From Exilibacterium sp. (GTDB taxonomy: Bacteria > Pseudomonadota > Gammaproteobacteria > Pseudomonadales > Cellvibrionaceae): a DNA stretch of 33,192 nucleotides. The DNA lies in assembly GCA_028280195.1 (NCBI GenBank), contig JANQMH010000032.1:1-33192 (forward strand), read 5' to 3'. Positions within the stretch are counted from its first letter, which is position 1. Each line of letters opens with the position of its first letter. Both the position numbers and the translations under genes were made by a program. The notes under the pieces were generated by a model, which worked only from the letters and a program-made list of their open reading frames with translations, was not told where the DNA came from and made no database searches. Shown one piece after another: positions 1 through 8,291 of this stretch.

Positions 1-3
1 CGG

Positions 4-102
4 GTTGCGCCTGACAAAGCGCCACTCGTCGTTGCTCGTCACTCATTTGGAATGACCAAACCACGCTCCTCGCGCCTAGATTGGCGCTTTGTCAGGCGCA
101 AC
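4..102. repeat. 99-bp symmetric palindromic element with perfect 21-bp arms
   Basis: Positions 4-24 are the exact reverse complement of 82-102 (21 of 21 bases). Between them are two 21-nt unpaired stretches (25-45 and 61-81) and a small apical hairpin: TTTGG at 46-50 pairs with CCAAA at 56-60 around an AATGA loop. The whole structure is centred on position 53. There is no T-run after it, so it is not a standard intrinsic terminator. Its ends do not fit integron attC consensus. It may be a dispersed palindromic repeat, a non-autonomous mobile element or a structured RNA from the gene before the window. No target-site duplication can be assessed because only 3 bases precede it. Confidence 0.85.
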
Positions 103-192
103 AGAGCCAACTCAATGAGTGTCAACAGGCCCTAATGTAACAAAACCCTTGGCCGGTCACTAGCGGCTGGTTATCGATCCTCGATGGAGGAG

Positions 193-245
193 GCGCCACC
201 GCCGCGGCCCGTAGCGGGTGGCGCTAAGCCCCCCTCCCCCGGGCT
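193..245. other. Two GC-rich hairpins in the leader of the GspE/PilB-like gene
   Basis: GCGCCACC at 193-200 is the reverse complement of GGTGGCGC at 217-224. A second stem pairs AGCCC at 227-231 with GGGCT at 241-245 across a C-rich loop. No T-tract follows either stem. They lie upstream of the candidate -10 box at 280-285, so they are probably the 3' end of upstream transcription or DNA-level structure rather than part of the mRNA leader. Confidence 0.5.
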
Positions 246-279
246 GTCAGTTTTGAGATACCGCCTATGTCACCCCGGC

Positions 280-285
280 TATAAT
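280..285 (+). promoter_or_regulatory. Candidate -10 box for the GspE/PilB-like gene and glnE
   Basis: A perfect TATAAT lies 47 bases upstream of the ATG at 333. No good -35 hexamer is present at 16-18 bp; the nearest resemblance, TTGAGA at 253-258, gives a 21-bp spacer. A GGAGA ribosome binding site at 316-320 precedes the start. The call rests only on the -10 match and the position. Confidence 0.35.
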
Positions 286-332
286 CGTTCTACAATCGCC
301 CACATACAATTGGCCGGAGATAACAAAGACTT

Positions 333-2108
333 ATGGCTGAAACAACAGCGCCGGACAGAGTACTCGATCTGCGCGGTCTGCTCACCGATCTGGTAGCCGA
401 CAGGCGCCTGCACCAGGAGGACGCCAATGTGCTGCTGGGGGCCACCCGCACCCGCGAGCAGGCGGCCATGCACCCGCTGGTCTATATCGCTTCCCAGGGC
501 TTCGATGATCTGGCCAACCCCGGCAAGAGCCTGGATGGCGATGTCCTGACCCACTGGCTGGCGAAAAAAGCCGGCCAGCCGGTATTCCATATCGATCCTT
601 TGAAGATCAATGTGCCGGCGGTCACCGAAGTGATGTCCTATGGCTTTGCCAAGCGCCACTGCATTCTCTGCGTCAGCGTCAATGCCGACGAGGTGGTAGT
701 GGCCAGCACCCAGCCCTTTGTCAGTGGCTGGGAGCCGCAACTGGAGCATACCGCGCGGCGCAGCGTGCGCCGGGTGATGGCCAACCCCGCCGATATCGAG
801 CGCTACAGTGTGGAGTTTTATACCCTGTCGCGCTCTGTCTCCGGCGCCAAAGGCATTGCCGGGCCCTCCGGTGTCACCAACCTCGAGAGTCTGCTGGAAC
901 TCGGCGCGCTGAAAGACCCCGAGGCCAATGACCAGCATATCGTCAATATCGTCGACTGGCTGCTGCAGTATGCCTTTGACCAGCGCGCCAGCGATATCCA
1001 TATCGAACCGCGCCGCGAAGTCGGCAAAATGCGCTTTCGCATCGATGGGGTGCTGCACCAGGTCTACGAACTGCCCATCGCCGTTACCACGGCGGTGACC
1101 AGCCGGATCAAAATCCTCGGGCGCATGAATGTGGCGGAGAAGCGCAAGCCCCAGGACGGGCGTATCAAAACCAAACGCCCCGATGGCGGTGAGGTGGAAC
1201 TGCGGTTGTCGACACTGCCGACGGCTTTCGGCGAAAAAATGGTAATGCGGATCTTCGATCCCGAGGTGCTGCTGCGCTCGTTTGCCGAACTGGGGCTGGG
1301 CGGCGACGATTACCAGCGCTGGCAGTCCATGGTCGGGCGCCCCAACGGTATTGTGCTGGTGACCGGGCCCACCGGTTCCGGTAAAACCACCACCCTGTAT
1401 TCCTCGCTGAAAAGTCTGGCGACGCCGCAGGTCAATGTCAGCACCATCGAAGACCCCATTGAAATGGTGGAGGAGAGTTTCAACCAGACCCAGGTGCACC
1501 ATCAGATAGGCCTCGATTTTGCGGCCGGGGTACGTACCCTGATGCGCCAGGATCCGGATATCATCATGGTCGGCGAAATCCGCGACCTGGAGACTGCGCA
1601 AATGGCGGTGCAGGCGGCGCTGACCGGCCACCTGGTGCTTTCCACCCTGCACACCAACGATGCGCCGACCGCGGTGACGCGGCTGTTGGATCTCGGGGTG
1701 GCCAGCTATCTGATCAAGGCGACGGTGCTGGGGGTGATGGCACAGCGGCTGGTGCGCACGCTGTGCCACCACTGTAAGGCCAAGGCGCCGGTCGATGCCG
1801 ACGCCTGGCAGCAACTGGTGAAGCCCTGGAAAGTTGCCACGCCGAAAAACTTTTATCGCCCGGTGGGCTGTCTCGAGTGTCGAAATACCGGCTATATGGG
1901 GCGCCAGGGCATCTATGAAATCCTGCCGCTGTCCGACGCTGTCAAAGAACTGGTGGATGACGGCTGTGATCTGGGGGCGCTGCGCAAACTGGCGATGCGC
2001 GAGGGGATGCGCACCCTGCGCCTGTCCGGGGCGCAGAAGGTCGCCGCTGGCATTACCACTATTGAGGAAGTCTTGCGGGTGGCGCCGCCTGCGGACAGGT
2101 TCAGTTAA
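333..2108 (+). CDS. GspE/PilB-family secretion or type IV pilus assembly ATPase
   Basis: This 591-residue protein belongs to the cytoplasmic hexameric ATPases that power type IV pilus extension (PilB) or type II secretion (GspE). Residues about 50-170 resemble the GspE/MshE N-terminal domain. The motor domain follows, with Walker A GPTGSGKT at 345-352 (K351) and Walker B DPDIIMVGEIRD at 407-418. A CxxC pair at 478/481 and another at 513/516 form the four-cysteine zinc site typical of PilB and GspE. The start at 333 has a GGAGA site at 316-320. The only close partner is glnE, 4 nt downstream; no pilin, PilC, PilD or Gsp gene lies nearby, so the parent machine cannot be named. Family assignment is firm; the PilB versus GspE role is open. 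Confidence 0.93.
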   Translation: MAETTAPDRVLDLRGLLTDLVADRRLHQEDANVLLGATRTREQAAMHPLVYIASQGFDDLANPGKSLDGDVLTHWLAKKAGQPVFHIDPLKINVPAVTEVMSYGFAKRHCILCVSVNADEVVVASTQPFVSGWEPQLEHTARRSVRRVMANPADIERYSVEFYTLSRSVSGAKGIAGPSGVTNLESLLELGALKDPEANDQHIVNIVDWLLQYAFDQRASDIHIEPRREVGKMRFRIDGVLHQVYELPIAVTTAVTSRIKILGRMNVAEKRKPQDGRIKTKRPDGGEVELRLSTLPTAFGEKMVMRIFDPEVLLRSFAELGLGGDDYQRWQSMVGRPNGIVLVTGPTGSGKTTTLYSSLKSLATPQVNVSTIEDPIEMVEESFNQTQVHHQIGLDFAAGVRTLMRQDPDIIMVGEIRDLETAQMAVQAALTGHLVLSTLHTNDAPTAVTRLLDLGVASYLIKATVLGVMAQRLVRTLCHHCKAKAPVDADAWQQLVKPWKVATPKNFYRPVGCLECRNTGYMGRQGIYEILPLSDAVKELVDDGCDLGALRKLAMREGMRTLRLSGAQKVAAGITTIEEVLRVAPPADRFS

Positions 2109-2112
2109 CAGC

Positions 2113-5070
2113 ATGCTGTTCGATAGCCAGTTACTCGAGGCTGTACCCGAAGTATTTCACCCGCAGCTGCAGCGCTATCAGCAGCAGTTTGCCGAGCGCG
2201 CCGACAGCGCGCAGCTGGCCGCCATCGGCGCTTGTCTGGACGCCGGCGACGGGCAGCGCGGGCAATTGCTGCGAGTCTGGCTCGGCAGCGAGTATGTAGC
2301 CAAGGCCTGTATCGCCGCCCCCGCGGTACTGCTCGAGCTTTTGCAAAGTGGTCCGCACAGGCCGCTTGCGCCGGCAGTCATTGCTGCGGGGCTGGCTGCC
2401 AGGCTCGAGACCTGCAGCGATGAACAGCAGCTCGACAGCCAGCTGCGCCGCTATCGCCGGCAGACGATGGTGCACATCATCTGGCGCGACCTGAATCGCC
2501 TGGCGTCACTCGAGGAAACCACCGCCGCACTGTCGGCGCTGGCCGATGCCAGTATTCAGCAGGCGATGGATTTTCACTACCGCGAGCTGGTGCGTAAATG
2601 GGGTGTGCCCACCGGCGCGGAGTCCGGGCAGCCGCAGCCGCTGCTGGTGCTGGCCATGGGCAAGCTCGGCGCCGGCGAACTCAACCTGTCCTCCGATGTG
2701 GATCTGATCTTTGCCTACCCCGAGGCCGGCGATACCGGCCCGCAGTCTGTGGCTGCCGGGCGCAGCGGCAAAAGCCTGGCCAATCAGGAGTTCTTTGCGC
2801 GCCTCGGCAAAAAGCTGATTAAAAGCCTGGATGCCAATACCGCCGACGGCTTTGTCTTCCGTGTGGATATGCGGCTGCGACCCTATGGCCAGAGCGGCGC
2901 GCTGGTGTCGAACTTTGATGCGCTCGAGGATTACTATCAGACGCAGGGGCGCGAGTGGGAAAGATACGCCATGATCAAGGCGCGGGTGGCCGCGGTCAGC
3001 GCCGTGCCGGGTGACCGCGCACGGCTCGCGGATGCCGCTGAGCAGCGCCTGCTGGCGCTGTTGCGGCCCTTTACCTACCGCCGCTATATCGATTATTCCG
3101 CCATCGAAGCGCTGCGTTCGATGAAGTCGCTGATCAATCGCGAGGTGCAGCGCCGCGGCAAAAGCGACGATGTCAAACTCGGCTTCGGCGGTATTCGCGA
3201 AATAGAGTTTATCGTCCAGGCGTTTCAGCTGATACGCGGTGGCAGGGACCAGCGCCTGCAGGAGCGGCGCCTGCTGCTGTTGCTGCCAATACTCGAGGCC
3301 GAGTCCTGCCTGCCGCCGGGCGCTGCCGCGCAGCTCGACAGCGCCTACCGCTTTCTGCGCAATACCGAGCACGCCCTGCAGGCCTGGCAGGATCGCCAGA
3401 CGCAGGCGCTGCCGGCGGCGGCCGAGGAGCGCCTGCGCCTGGCCCGGGTGATGGGCTTCGACAGTTGGGAGGGCTTCCGGCGGGTGCTGCAGGGCCACCG
3501 CGAGCAGGTCAATGCCGAATTTCAGGCGGTGGTGGCCGATCCGCAGCGCAACGAAGACGAGCGCGACCACGACTGGGCGGCGCTGTGGCAGGCGCAGCTC
3601 GACCGCGATCAGGCCCTGGCGCTGCTGTGCGCCCACTACAGTGACGGCGATGCCGCCCGGGTATTGGAGCTGCTCGAGCAACTGCGTAACAGTCGCCATG
3701 TGCTGGCTATGCAGGCTGCCGGGCGCGAGCGACTGGACGAATTTCTGCCGCAGCTGTTGTGCGGCGTCTGTGCCCAGCACGAGTCGGCCCAGACACTGGA
3801 GCGCATACTGCAGCTGGTGGAGGCGGTCGCCCGCCGCAGTGCCTACCTGGTGCTGCTGATAGAAAACCCGGGCGCCCTGCGGCAGCTGATCACCTTGTGC
3901 GCGGCCAGCCCCTGGATTGCCGACCAGTTGGTCAAGTACCCCGCTTTGCTGGATGAACTACTCGACCCGCGCACGCTCTACGCGCCGCCGGACAAAACCA
4001 GCCTGCGCGATGAGCTGCGGCGCGAGGTATTGCGCCTTGGCTGGGATGATCTGGAGGGTCATATGGAGGCGCTGCGCTATTTCAAGGCAGCGCACTTTCT
4101 GCGGGTCGCCGCCTGTGAAGTCACCGGCATACTGCCGCTGATGAAAGTCAGTGACTACCTCACCTATATCGCCGAGGTGGTGCTGGAACACGTGCTGGAG
4201 CTGGCCTGGCGGCAGATGATGAATCGCCACGGCCAGCCCGGCCGCGCAGGCGCCGACGACGGCTATGGTTTTGTGGTGATCGGTTACGGCAAGCTCGGCG
4301 GTATCGAACTCGGCCACGGCTCGGATCTCGATCTGGTATTCCTTCACGATGCCGATCCGGGCCGCTATACCGATGGCGGCCGGCAGCTGGACAATCAGAC
4401 TTTCTATACCCGGCTCGGGCAAAAGATCATCCATGTGCTCACTGCCCAGACCCTCGGCGGCAAACTCTACGAGGTGGATATGCGCCTGCGCCCCTCGGGT
4501 AACTCGGGCCTGCTGGTCAGTTCGCTGAACGGTTTTGAAAAATACCAGCTCGACGATGCCTGGACCTGGGAGCACCAGGCGCTGGTGCGGGCGCGGGTGG
4601 TTGCCGGCAGCGAGTCACTGGCCGGCGCTTTCGCAGCGGTGCGGGCGCGGGTGCTGGGCCGGCCGCGCAAGCCGGTCGAGCTGTGCGGCCGGGTCACCGA
4701 GATGCGCGCCAAGATGCGTGAGCACCTGGGCAGCCGCAGTGACCCGGAAAACGGCGACTTCAATATCAAGCACGACAGTGGAGGTATTGTCGACATTGAA
4801 TTTATGGTTCAATATGCGGTGTTAGCCTGGGCTCATCAACAGCCAGCGCTGATGCGATATACCGACAATATTCGCATTTTGAGTTGTCTCGAAGAAGCCG
4901 GTTTGCTGGAAGCTCATGAGGTTTCCCAGCTGATCGACGCCTACAAAGCCTACCGATCAACAGGACACCGCCTGGCGCTACAGGGCCAGGCCAGCGTTGT
5001 CGACGGCAGCCTTTTCGCCGCCGAGCGCGCTGCCGTGCAGCGCATCTGGAAGAAGTTGTTCAGTCTCTAA
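2113..5070 (+). CDS. glnE: Bifunctional glutamine synthetase adenylyltransferase/adenylyl-removing enzyme
   Basis: GlnE adenylylates glutamine synthetase when nitrogen is plentiful and removes AMP under nitrogen limitation, under PII control. The 985-residue protein contains both expected nucleotidyltransferase modules. The N-terminal one has MGKLGAGELNLSSDVDL from residue 182 (D195, D197). The C-terminal one has GYGKLGGIELGHGSDLDL from residue 724 (D738, D740). Conserved blocks such as GGIREIEFIVQ and the WTWEHQALVRARVV stretch match E. coli GlnE, which is about 946 residues. The frame stays open upstream into the preceding gene, but the ATG at 2113 sits 4 nt after the ATPase stop and gives a normal N-terminus. 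Translation is probably coupled to that gene. The ribosome binding site is weak. Confidence 0.97.
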   Translation: MLFDSQLLEAVPEVFHPQLQRYQQQFAERADSAQLAAIGACLDAGDGQRGQLLRVWLGSEYVAKACIAAPAVLLELLQSGPHRPLAPAVIAAGLAARLETCSDEQQLDSQLRRYRRQTMVHIIWRDLNRLASLEETTAALSALADASIQQAMDFHYRELVRKWGVPTGAESGQPQPLLVLAMGKLGAGELNLSSDVDLIFAYPEAGDTGPQSVAAGRSGKSLANQEFFARLGKKLIKSLDANTADGFVFRVDMRLRPYGQSGALVSNFDALEDYYQTQGREWERYAMIKARVAAVSAVPGDRARLADAAEQRLLALLRPFTYRRYIDYSAIEALRSMKSLINREVQRRGKSDDVKLGFGGIREIEFIVQAFQLIRGGRDQRLQERRLLLLLPILEAESCLPPGAAAQLDSAYRFLRNTEHALQAWQDRQTQALPAAAEERLRLARVMGFDSWEGFRRVLQGHREQVNAEFQAVVADPQRNEDERDHDWAALWQAQLDRDQALALLCAHYSDGDAARVLELLEQLRNSRHVLAMQAAGRERLDEFLPQLLCGVCAQHESAQTLERILQLVEAVARRSAYLVLLIENPGALRQLITLCAASPWIADQLVKYPALLDELLDPRTLYAPPDKTSLRDELRREVLRLGWDDLEGHMEALRYFKAAHFLRVAACEVTGILPLMKVSDYLTYIAEVVLEHVLELAWRQMMNRHGQPGRAGADDGYGFVVIGYGKLGGIELGHGSDLDLVFLHDADPGRYTDGGRQLDNQTFYTRLGQKIIHVLTAQTLGGKLYEVDMRLRPSGNSGLLVSSLNGFEKYQLDDAWTWEHQALVRARVVAGSESLAGAFAAVRARVLGRPRKPVELCGRVTEMRAKMREHLGSRSDPENGDFNIKHDSGGIVDIEFMVQYAVLAWAHQQPALMRYTDNIRILSCLEEAGLLEAHEVSQLIDAYKAYRSTGHRLALQGQASVVDGSLFAAERAAVQRIWKKLFSL

Positions 5071-5071
5071 T

Positions 5072-5115
5072 TGCTAGTTACTAGTCACTAGAGACTAGTA
5101 ACTGGTATCTAGCGA
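5072..5115. repeat. CTAG heptamer tandem array that also folds as a hairpin
   Basis: Positions 5074-5115 contain six 7-bp units based on CTAGNNA; only the fifth is altered (CTGGTAT). CTAG is normally rare in bacterial DNA, so five copies at exact 7-bp spacing are not chance. The array also contains a perfect 11-bp inverted repeat, 5076-5086 against 5093-5103, with a 6-nt loop. The stem can extend outward with wobble pairs to 5072-5107. No T-run follows. It fills almost the whole glnE-ilvE gap and ends before the ilvE ribosome binding site. Confidence 0.85.
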
Positions 5116-5133
5116 CTTTGAGTAGGAGTGATT

Positions 5134-6063
5134 ATGTCTTTTTCCGACCGCGATGGCGTTATCTGGCTGGACGGTGAACTGGTGCCCTGGCGCGAGGCCA
5201 AGGTACATGTGCTGACCCACACACTGCATTACGGTATGGGCGTGTTCGAGGGTGTCCGCGCCTATCAGACCGCAGATCGCGGCACCTGTATCTTTCGCCT
5301 TGAGGAGCACACTGAGCGCCTGTTCGACTCGGCCCACATCATGAATATGCGCATGCCGTTCAGCAGGCAACAGCTCAATGATGCCCAGCGCCTGGTGGTG
5401 CGCGAAAACCGGCTGCATGAATCCTATCTGCGCCCGATGGTGTTTTACGGCTCCGAGGGCATGGGCCTGCGCGCCGACAATCTGCGCACCCATGTGATGG
5501 TCGCCACCTGGGAGTGGCCGTGTTTTGTCACACCCGAGGCCAGGGAGCAGGGCATCAAGGTGCGCACTTCCAGCTACACCCGCCACCACGTCAATATCAC
5601 CATGTGCAAGGCCAAGGCCAACGGCCACTATATCAATTCCATGCTCGCCCTGCGCGAGGCGCTCGACAGCGGTTGCGAGGAAGCGCTGCTGCTGGACAAT
5701 GAGGGCTATGTGGCCGAGGGCAGTGGGGAAAATATTTTTATCGTGCGCGACGGCGTGTTGTTTACGCCGGAGCTGACTTCCTGCCTGGATGGCATCACCC
5801 GCAAAACGCTGTTGCAACTGGCCGCCGATTGCGGCTACCGGGTGCTCGAGAAGCGCATTACCCGCGACGAAGTTTATGTTGCCGACGAGGCCTTCTTTAC
5901 CGGTACTGCGGCCGAAGTCCTGCCCATCAGGGAACTGGACGGCAGGCTGATTGGCAGCGGCGGTCGCGGAGAAATCACCAGCAGATTACAGGGTCTTTAT
6001 TTCGATGTGGTGAGGGGACGCAGCGCCGCGCACGGTGAATGGCTGACGGCGGTTGATGGGTAA
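5134..6063 (+). CDS. ilvE: Branched-chain amino acid aminotransferase
   Basis: IlvE is a PLP-dependent fold-type IV enzyme that exchanges amino groups between glutamate and the 2-oxo acids of leucine, isoleucine and valine. The product is 309 residues, the standard length. The opening DGVIWLDGELVPW, the THTLHYGMGVFEGVRAY block, the PLP lysine in CKAKANGHYINSM (K161 by alignment with the E. coli AAKAGGNYL motif), GSGENIFIV and FTGTAAEVLPI are all characteristic. The frame is open six bases further to a GTG at 5128, but AGGAG at 5124-5128 is the ribosome binding site and would overlap that codon, so ATG at 5134 is chosen. The glnE-ilvE-LPS order is known from Pseudomonas. Confidence 0.96.
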   Translation: MSFSDRDGVIWLDGELVPWREAKVHVLTHTLHYGMGVFEGVRAYQTADRGTCIFRLEEHTERLFDSAHIMNMRMPFSRQQLNDAQRLVVRENRLHESYLRPMVFYGSEGMGLRADNLRTHVMVATWEWPCFVTPEAREQGIKVRTSSYTRHHVNITMCKAKANGHYINSMLALREALDSGCEEALLLDNEGYVAEGSGENIFIVRDGVLFTPELTSCLDGITRKTLLQLAADCGYRVLEKRITRDEVYVADEAFFTGTAAEVLPIRELDGRLIGSGGRGEITSRLQGLYFDVVRGRSAAHGEWLTAVDG

Positions 6064-6355
6064 TCCCTGTCAACTCGATCGCCGCTGCTCGGCAGCTTGT
6101 CGCAGTGAGAGGTTGAGAACCAGTACTGATTTGTTTGCGCCGCGGGGCTAATCCGCGGCAGGCGTGTATGGTATAGTAGCGCGCAAGTCTTAGCGTTAAA
6201 GTCGTAAACGTGACATCGGGTGCCATGGGGGCATTGTTTGTAGGTGATACCCGTGTCGCTGGATCGTTTCAGGGACGAACAGATGCAGCGCATTGTCACA
6301 GGCCTGTTACGCCTAAGTAGGTAAAATAATAGCGAATGTAGTGCTGGATATCATT
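6064..6355. other. Intergenic region between ilvE and the glycan island
   Basis: No convincing gene lies in these 292 bases. GCCGCGG at 6139-6145 pairs perfectly with CCGCGGC at 6153-6159 around a 7-nt loop; no T-run follows, so it is only a weak terminator candidate for ilvE. A TATAGT at 6172-6177 could be a -10 box for the following glycosyltransferase but lacks a recognisable -35. A long untranslated leader before 6356 would follow if it is real. Confidence 0.4.
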
Positions 6356-7153
6356 ATGACCCTGAAGTGCTGGATTATCAGCCTGACGCAGGATCAGGCT
6401 GTTGTGCAGACCTTGAAGTCCGCCTTGGCTAGGCAAGGTATCAGCGCCGGGATCTACCCGGCTGTCGATGGCAGAATAACCATGCCGGCATTGCGCGTTG
6501 GTGAAAAAATTGACCAGACGCTCGCCCGCTGTAAACGTCGGGCCACGCTGACCAAATCCGAGGTCGGCTGCTACTTGTCCCATTACCGGGTGATAAAAGA
6601 CGCCTATGACCAAGGTGCCGAGCACCTGTGTATTTTTGAGGACGATGTCGCGGCCGAAGAAGGTATCGGCGATGCTATCCGCGAGATCACCACATTGCCG
6701 CCGGAGTACGAACTGGTGCGCCTGATGTCGCTGCGTATCCGCCGCCGCAAGGTCGTCTGCAACCTGTCCTGCGGGTTGCGCCTGGTGCGGCCACTGCGCG
6801 GTGCCAGCGGTACCCAGGGCTATGTCATCAATCGCCGCGGTATGGAAAAAGTGATTCGCAAAGGCGGTGTGATGAGCAAACCCATCGACAAACTCTACGA
6901 CCACTTTTGGGATATCGATTTGAAGTGCTTCAGTACCGAGCCCCATATGGTCTACGAAGTGGGCAATGAGTCGACGATTGTCAAACCCAAAAAGAGAGAT
7001 CTGGATAAAACGCCCTGGGTGCTGGTCGCCTGGCAGGCCGGTAAAGTTGTCAAGAGCTTTAAGCGTTACAGTTACTTCATCAGACACTGGCGTGAGTTCA
7101 TTCCGGCACAGTTGCCTGAGCACAAACCGGGGCGAACGGCGCGCATGCGCTGA
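6356..7153 (+). CDS. Glycosyltransferase family 25 protein (LPS biosynthesis type)
   Basis: This 265-residue protein resembles family 25 glycosyltransferases, which add sugars (often galactose) to lipooligosaccharide cores. It opens with a short beta strand (CWIISL), has LTKSEVGCYLSHYRVIKDAY, the acidic metal-binding CIFEDDV (E95, D96, D97) and ASGTQGYVINRRGMEKV, all in family order. The C-terminal 50 residues are basic, consistent with membrane-surface attachment. ATG 6356 is preferred; an in-frame GTG at 6341 would add five residues, and neither has a strong ribosome binding site. It is the first gene of the glycan island, 24 nt from the next gene and co-directional. The sugar and acceptor cannot be read from sequence. 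Confidence 0.88.
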   Translation: MTLKCWIISLTQDQAVVQTLKSALARQGISAGIYPAVDGRITMPALRVGEKIDQTLARCKRRATLTKSEVGCYLSHYRVIKDAYDQGAEHLCIFEDDVAAEEGIGDAIREITTLPPEYELVRLMSLRIRRRKVVCNLSCGLRLVRPLRGASGTQGYVINRRGMEKVIRKGGVMSKPIDKLYDHFWDIDLKCFSTEPHMVYEVGNESTIVKPKKRDLDKTPWVLVAWQAGKVVKSFKRYSYFIRHWREFIPAQLPEHKPGRTARMR

Positions 7154-7176
7154 TTATCGGTGTTGATTCGCAGCTG

Positions 7177-8283
7177 ATGAAGGTTCTGCAGATCCTTCCG
7201 CAACTGAATGCCGGCGGTGTCGAGCGCGGTACCGTGGAGTTTGCCCGGGAATTGGTACGGCAGGGACATCATTCCGTGGTCGTTTCCGCCGGCGGGCGCC
7301 AGGTGGTGCAATTGACGGAGCAGGGCTCCGAGCATATCGAGATGCCGGTGCATCGCAAATCGCTGGCGAGTTTACGGCTGGTGCGGCCGCTGCGCAAACT
7401 GTTTGCCGGGGTCGAACCCGATATCGTGCATGTGCGCTCACGTGTTCCGGCCTGGCTGAGCTGGCTTGCCTGGCGCAAGATGCCGGCGCAGTCGCGACCG
7501 CATCTGGTCACGACTTTTCACGGTATGTATTCGGTCAATCGCTACAGCGCAGTGATGGCGCGCGGCGAGCGCCTCATCGCTATTTCCGAGGCCGTGCGCC
7601 GCTATATTATCGATAACTATCCGGCTGTCGACCCCGCCGCCGTTCGCCTGATACATCGGGGTGTGGACCCGGTGGAGTTCAGGCATGGCTATAAGCCCTC
7701 GAAGCAGTGGCGCGAGAGCTTTTTCCAGGCCCACCCGGGGCTGGCCGGCAGGCGCCTGCTGCTGATGCCGGGCAGGCTGTCGCGCTGGAAAGGGCAAGTG
7801 GATTTTATCGAGCTGATCGAGGTGCTGAAGCGGCGCGGCATCGACAATATTCACGGACTGATTGTCGGCAGCTCCGACGGTGCCAAGCGGCAGTATGAAG
7901 ACGAATTGCGCCGGATGGTAGAGGCCAGAGGGCTGAGTAAAGATATTTCCTTTCTCGGGCATCGCAGCGATATGAAGCAGCTCTATGCCCTGGCCGCCGC
8001 AGTCTTCAATCTATCCAACCGCCCGGAGCCATTTGGCCGCACCGTTACCGAGGCGCTGAGTATCGGCACGGCCGTGGTCGCCTACGATTTAGGCGGGCCG
8101 GCAGAGGTCCTGCGCGACTGTTTTGCCACCGGCCTGGCGGACAAAGCCCGGCTGGCGGATGTCACTATCAACGTGTTGCAGCACGGCGGCAATATCGATT
8201 TGAAAAAACACTACCTGCTGCCGGTGCAGGTGGAGAAAACCCTTGCCGTATATCGCGAACTGCTGGAGCAGCGCCGATGCTAA
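7177..8283 (+). CDS. GT4-family glycosyltransferase
   Basis: This 368-residue protein has the GT-B fold signature of CAZy family 4. The N-terminal domain begins MKVLQILPQLNAGGVERGT, the usual acceptor-side glycine loop. The C-terminal donor domain has LLLMPGRLSRWKGQVDFIEL and the EX7E motif within NRPEPFGRTVTEALSIGTAV (E284 and E292). Retaining transfer of a sugar from a nucleotide-sugar donor to an LPS-core or related acceptor is the expected activity. It ends 8 nt before the end of the convergent fusion gene, with no clear terminator between, so the two transcripts probably overlap. The exact donor is unknown. Confidence 0.92.
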   Translation: MKVLQILPQLNAGGVERGTVEFARELVRQGHHSVVVSAGGRQVVQLTEQGSEHIEMPVHRKSLASLRLVRPLRKLFAGVEPDIVHVRSRVPAWLSWLAWRKMPAQSRPHLVTTFHGMYSVNRYSAVMARGERLIAISEAVRRYIIDNYPAVDPAAVRLIHRGVDPVEFRHGYKPSKQWRESFFQAHPGLAGRRLLLMPGRLSRWKGQVDFIELIEVLKRRGIDNIHGLIVGSSDGAKRQYEDELRRMVEARGLSKDISFLGHRSDMKQLYALAAAVFNLSNRPEPFGRTVTEALSIGTAVVAYDLGGPAEVLRDCFATGLADKARLADVTINVLQHGGNIDLKKHYLLPVQVEKTLAVYRELLEQRRC

Positions 8284-8291
8284 CGGTGCCG

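Noticed and set aside
2-46. Minus-strand reading of the palindrome as the start of a protein (MSDEQRRVA...)
   Set aside because: It has no ribosome binding site and the same bases are explained by the inverted repeat; the reading leaves the window after 15 codons.
4-102. Palindrome as an integron attC site
   Set aside because: attC sites have RYYYAAC at the left and GTTRRRY at the right; this element has the opposite arrangement and the base pattern does not fit.
184-396. A 70-codon plus-strand frame before the ATPase
   Set aside because: It runs through the hairpins and the -10 candidate into the ATPase gene in another frame, has a proline-rich product and no ribosome binding site of its own.
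279-2114. A 611-codon open frame on the minus strand over the ATPase gene
   Set aside because: It is the antisense shadow of the GspE/PilB gene; the His/Gln/Ala-rich product matches no family, while the plus strand has intact Walker and zinc motifs.
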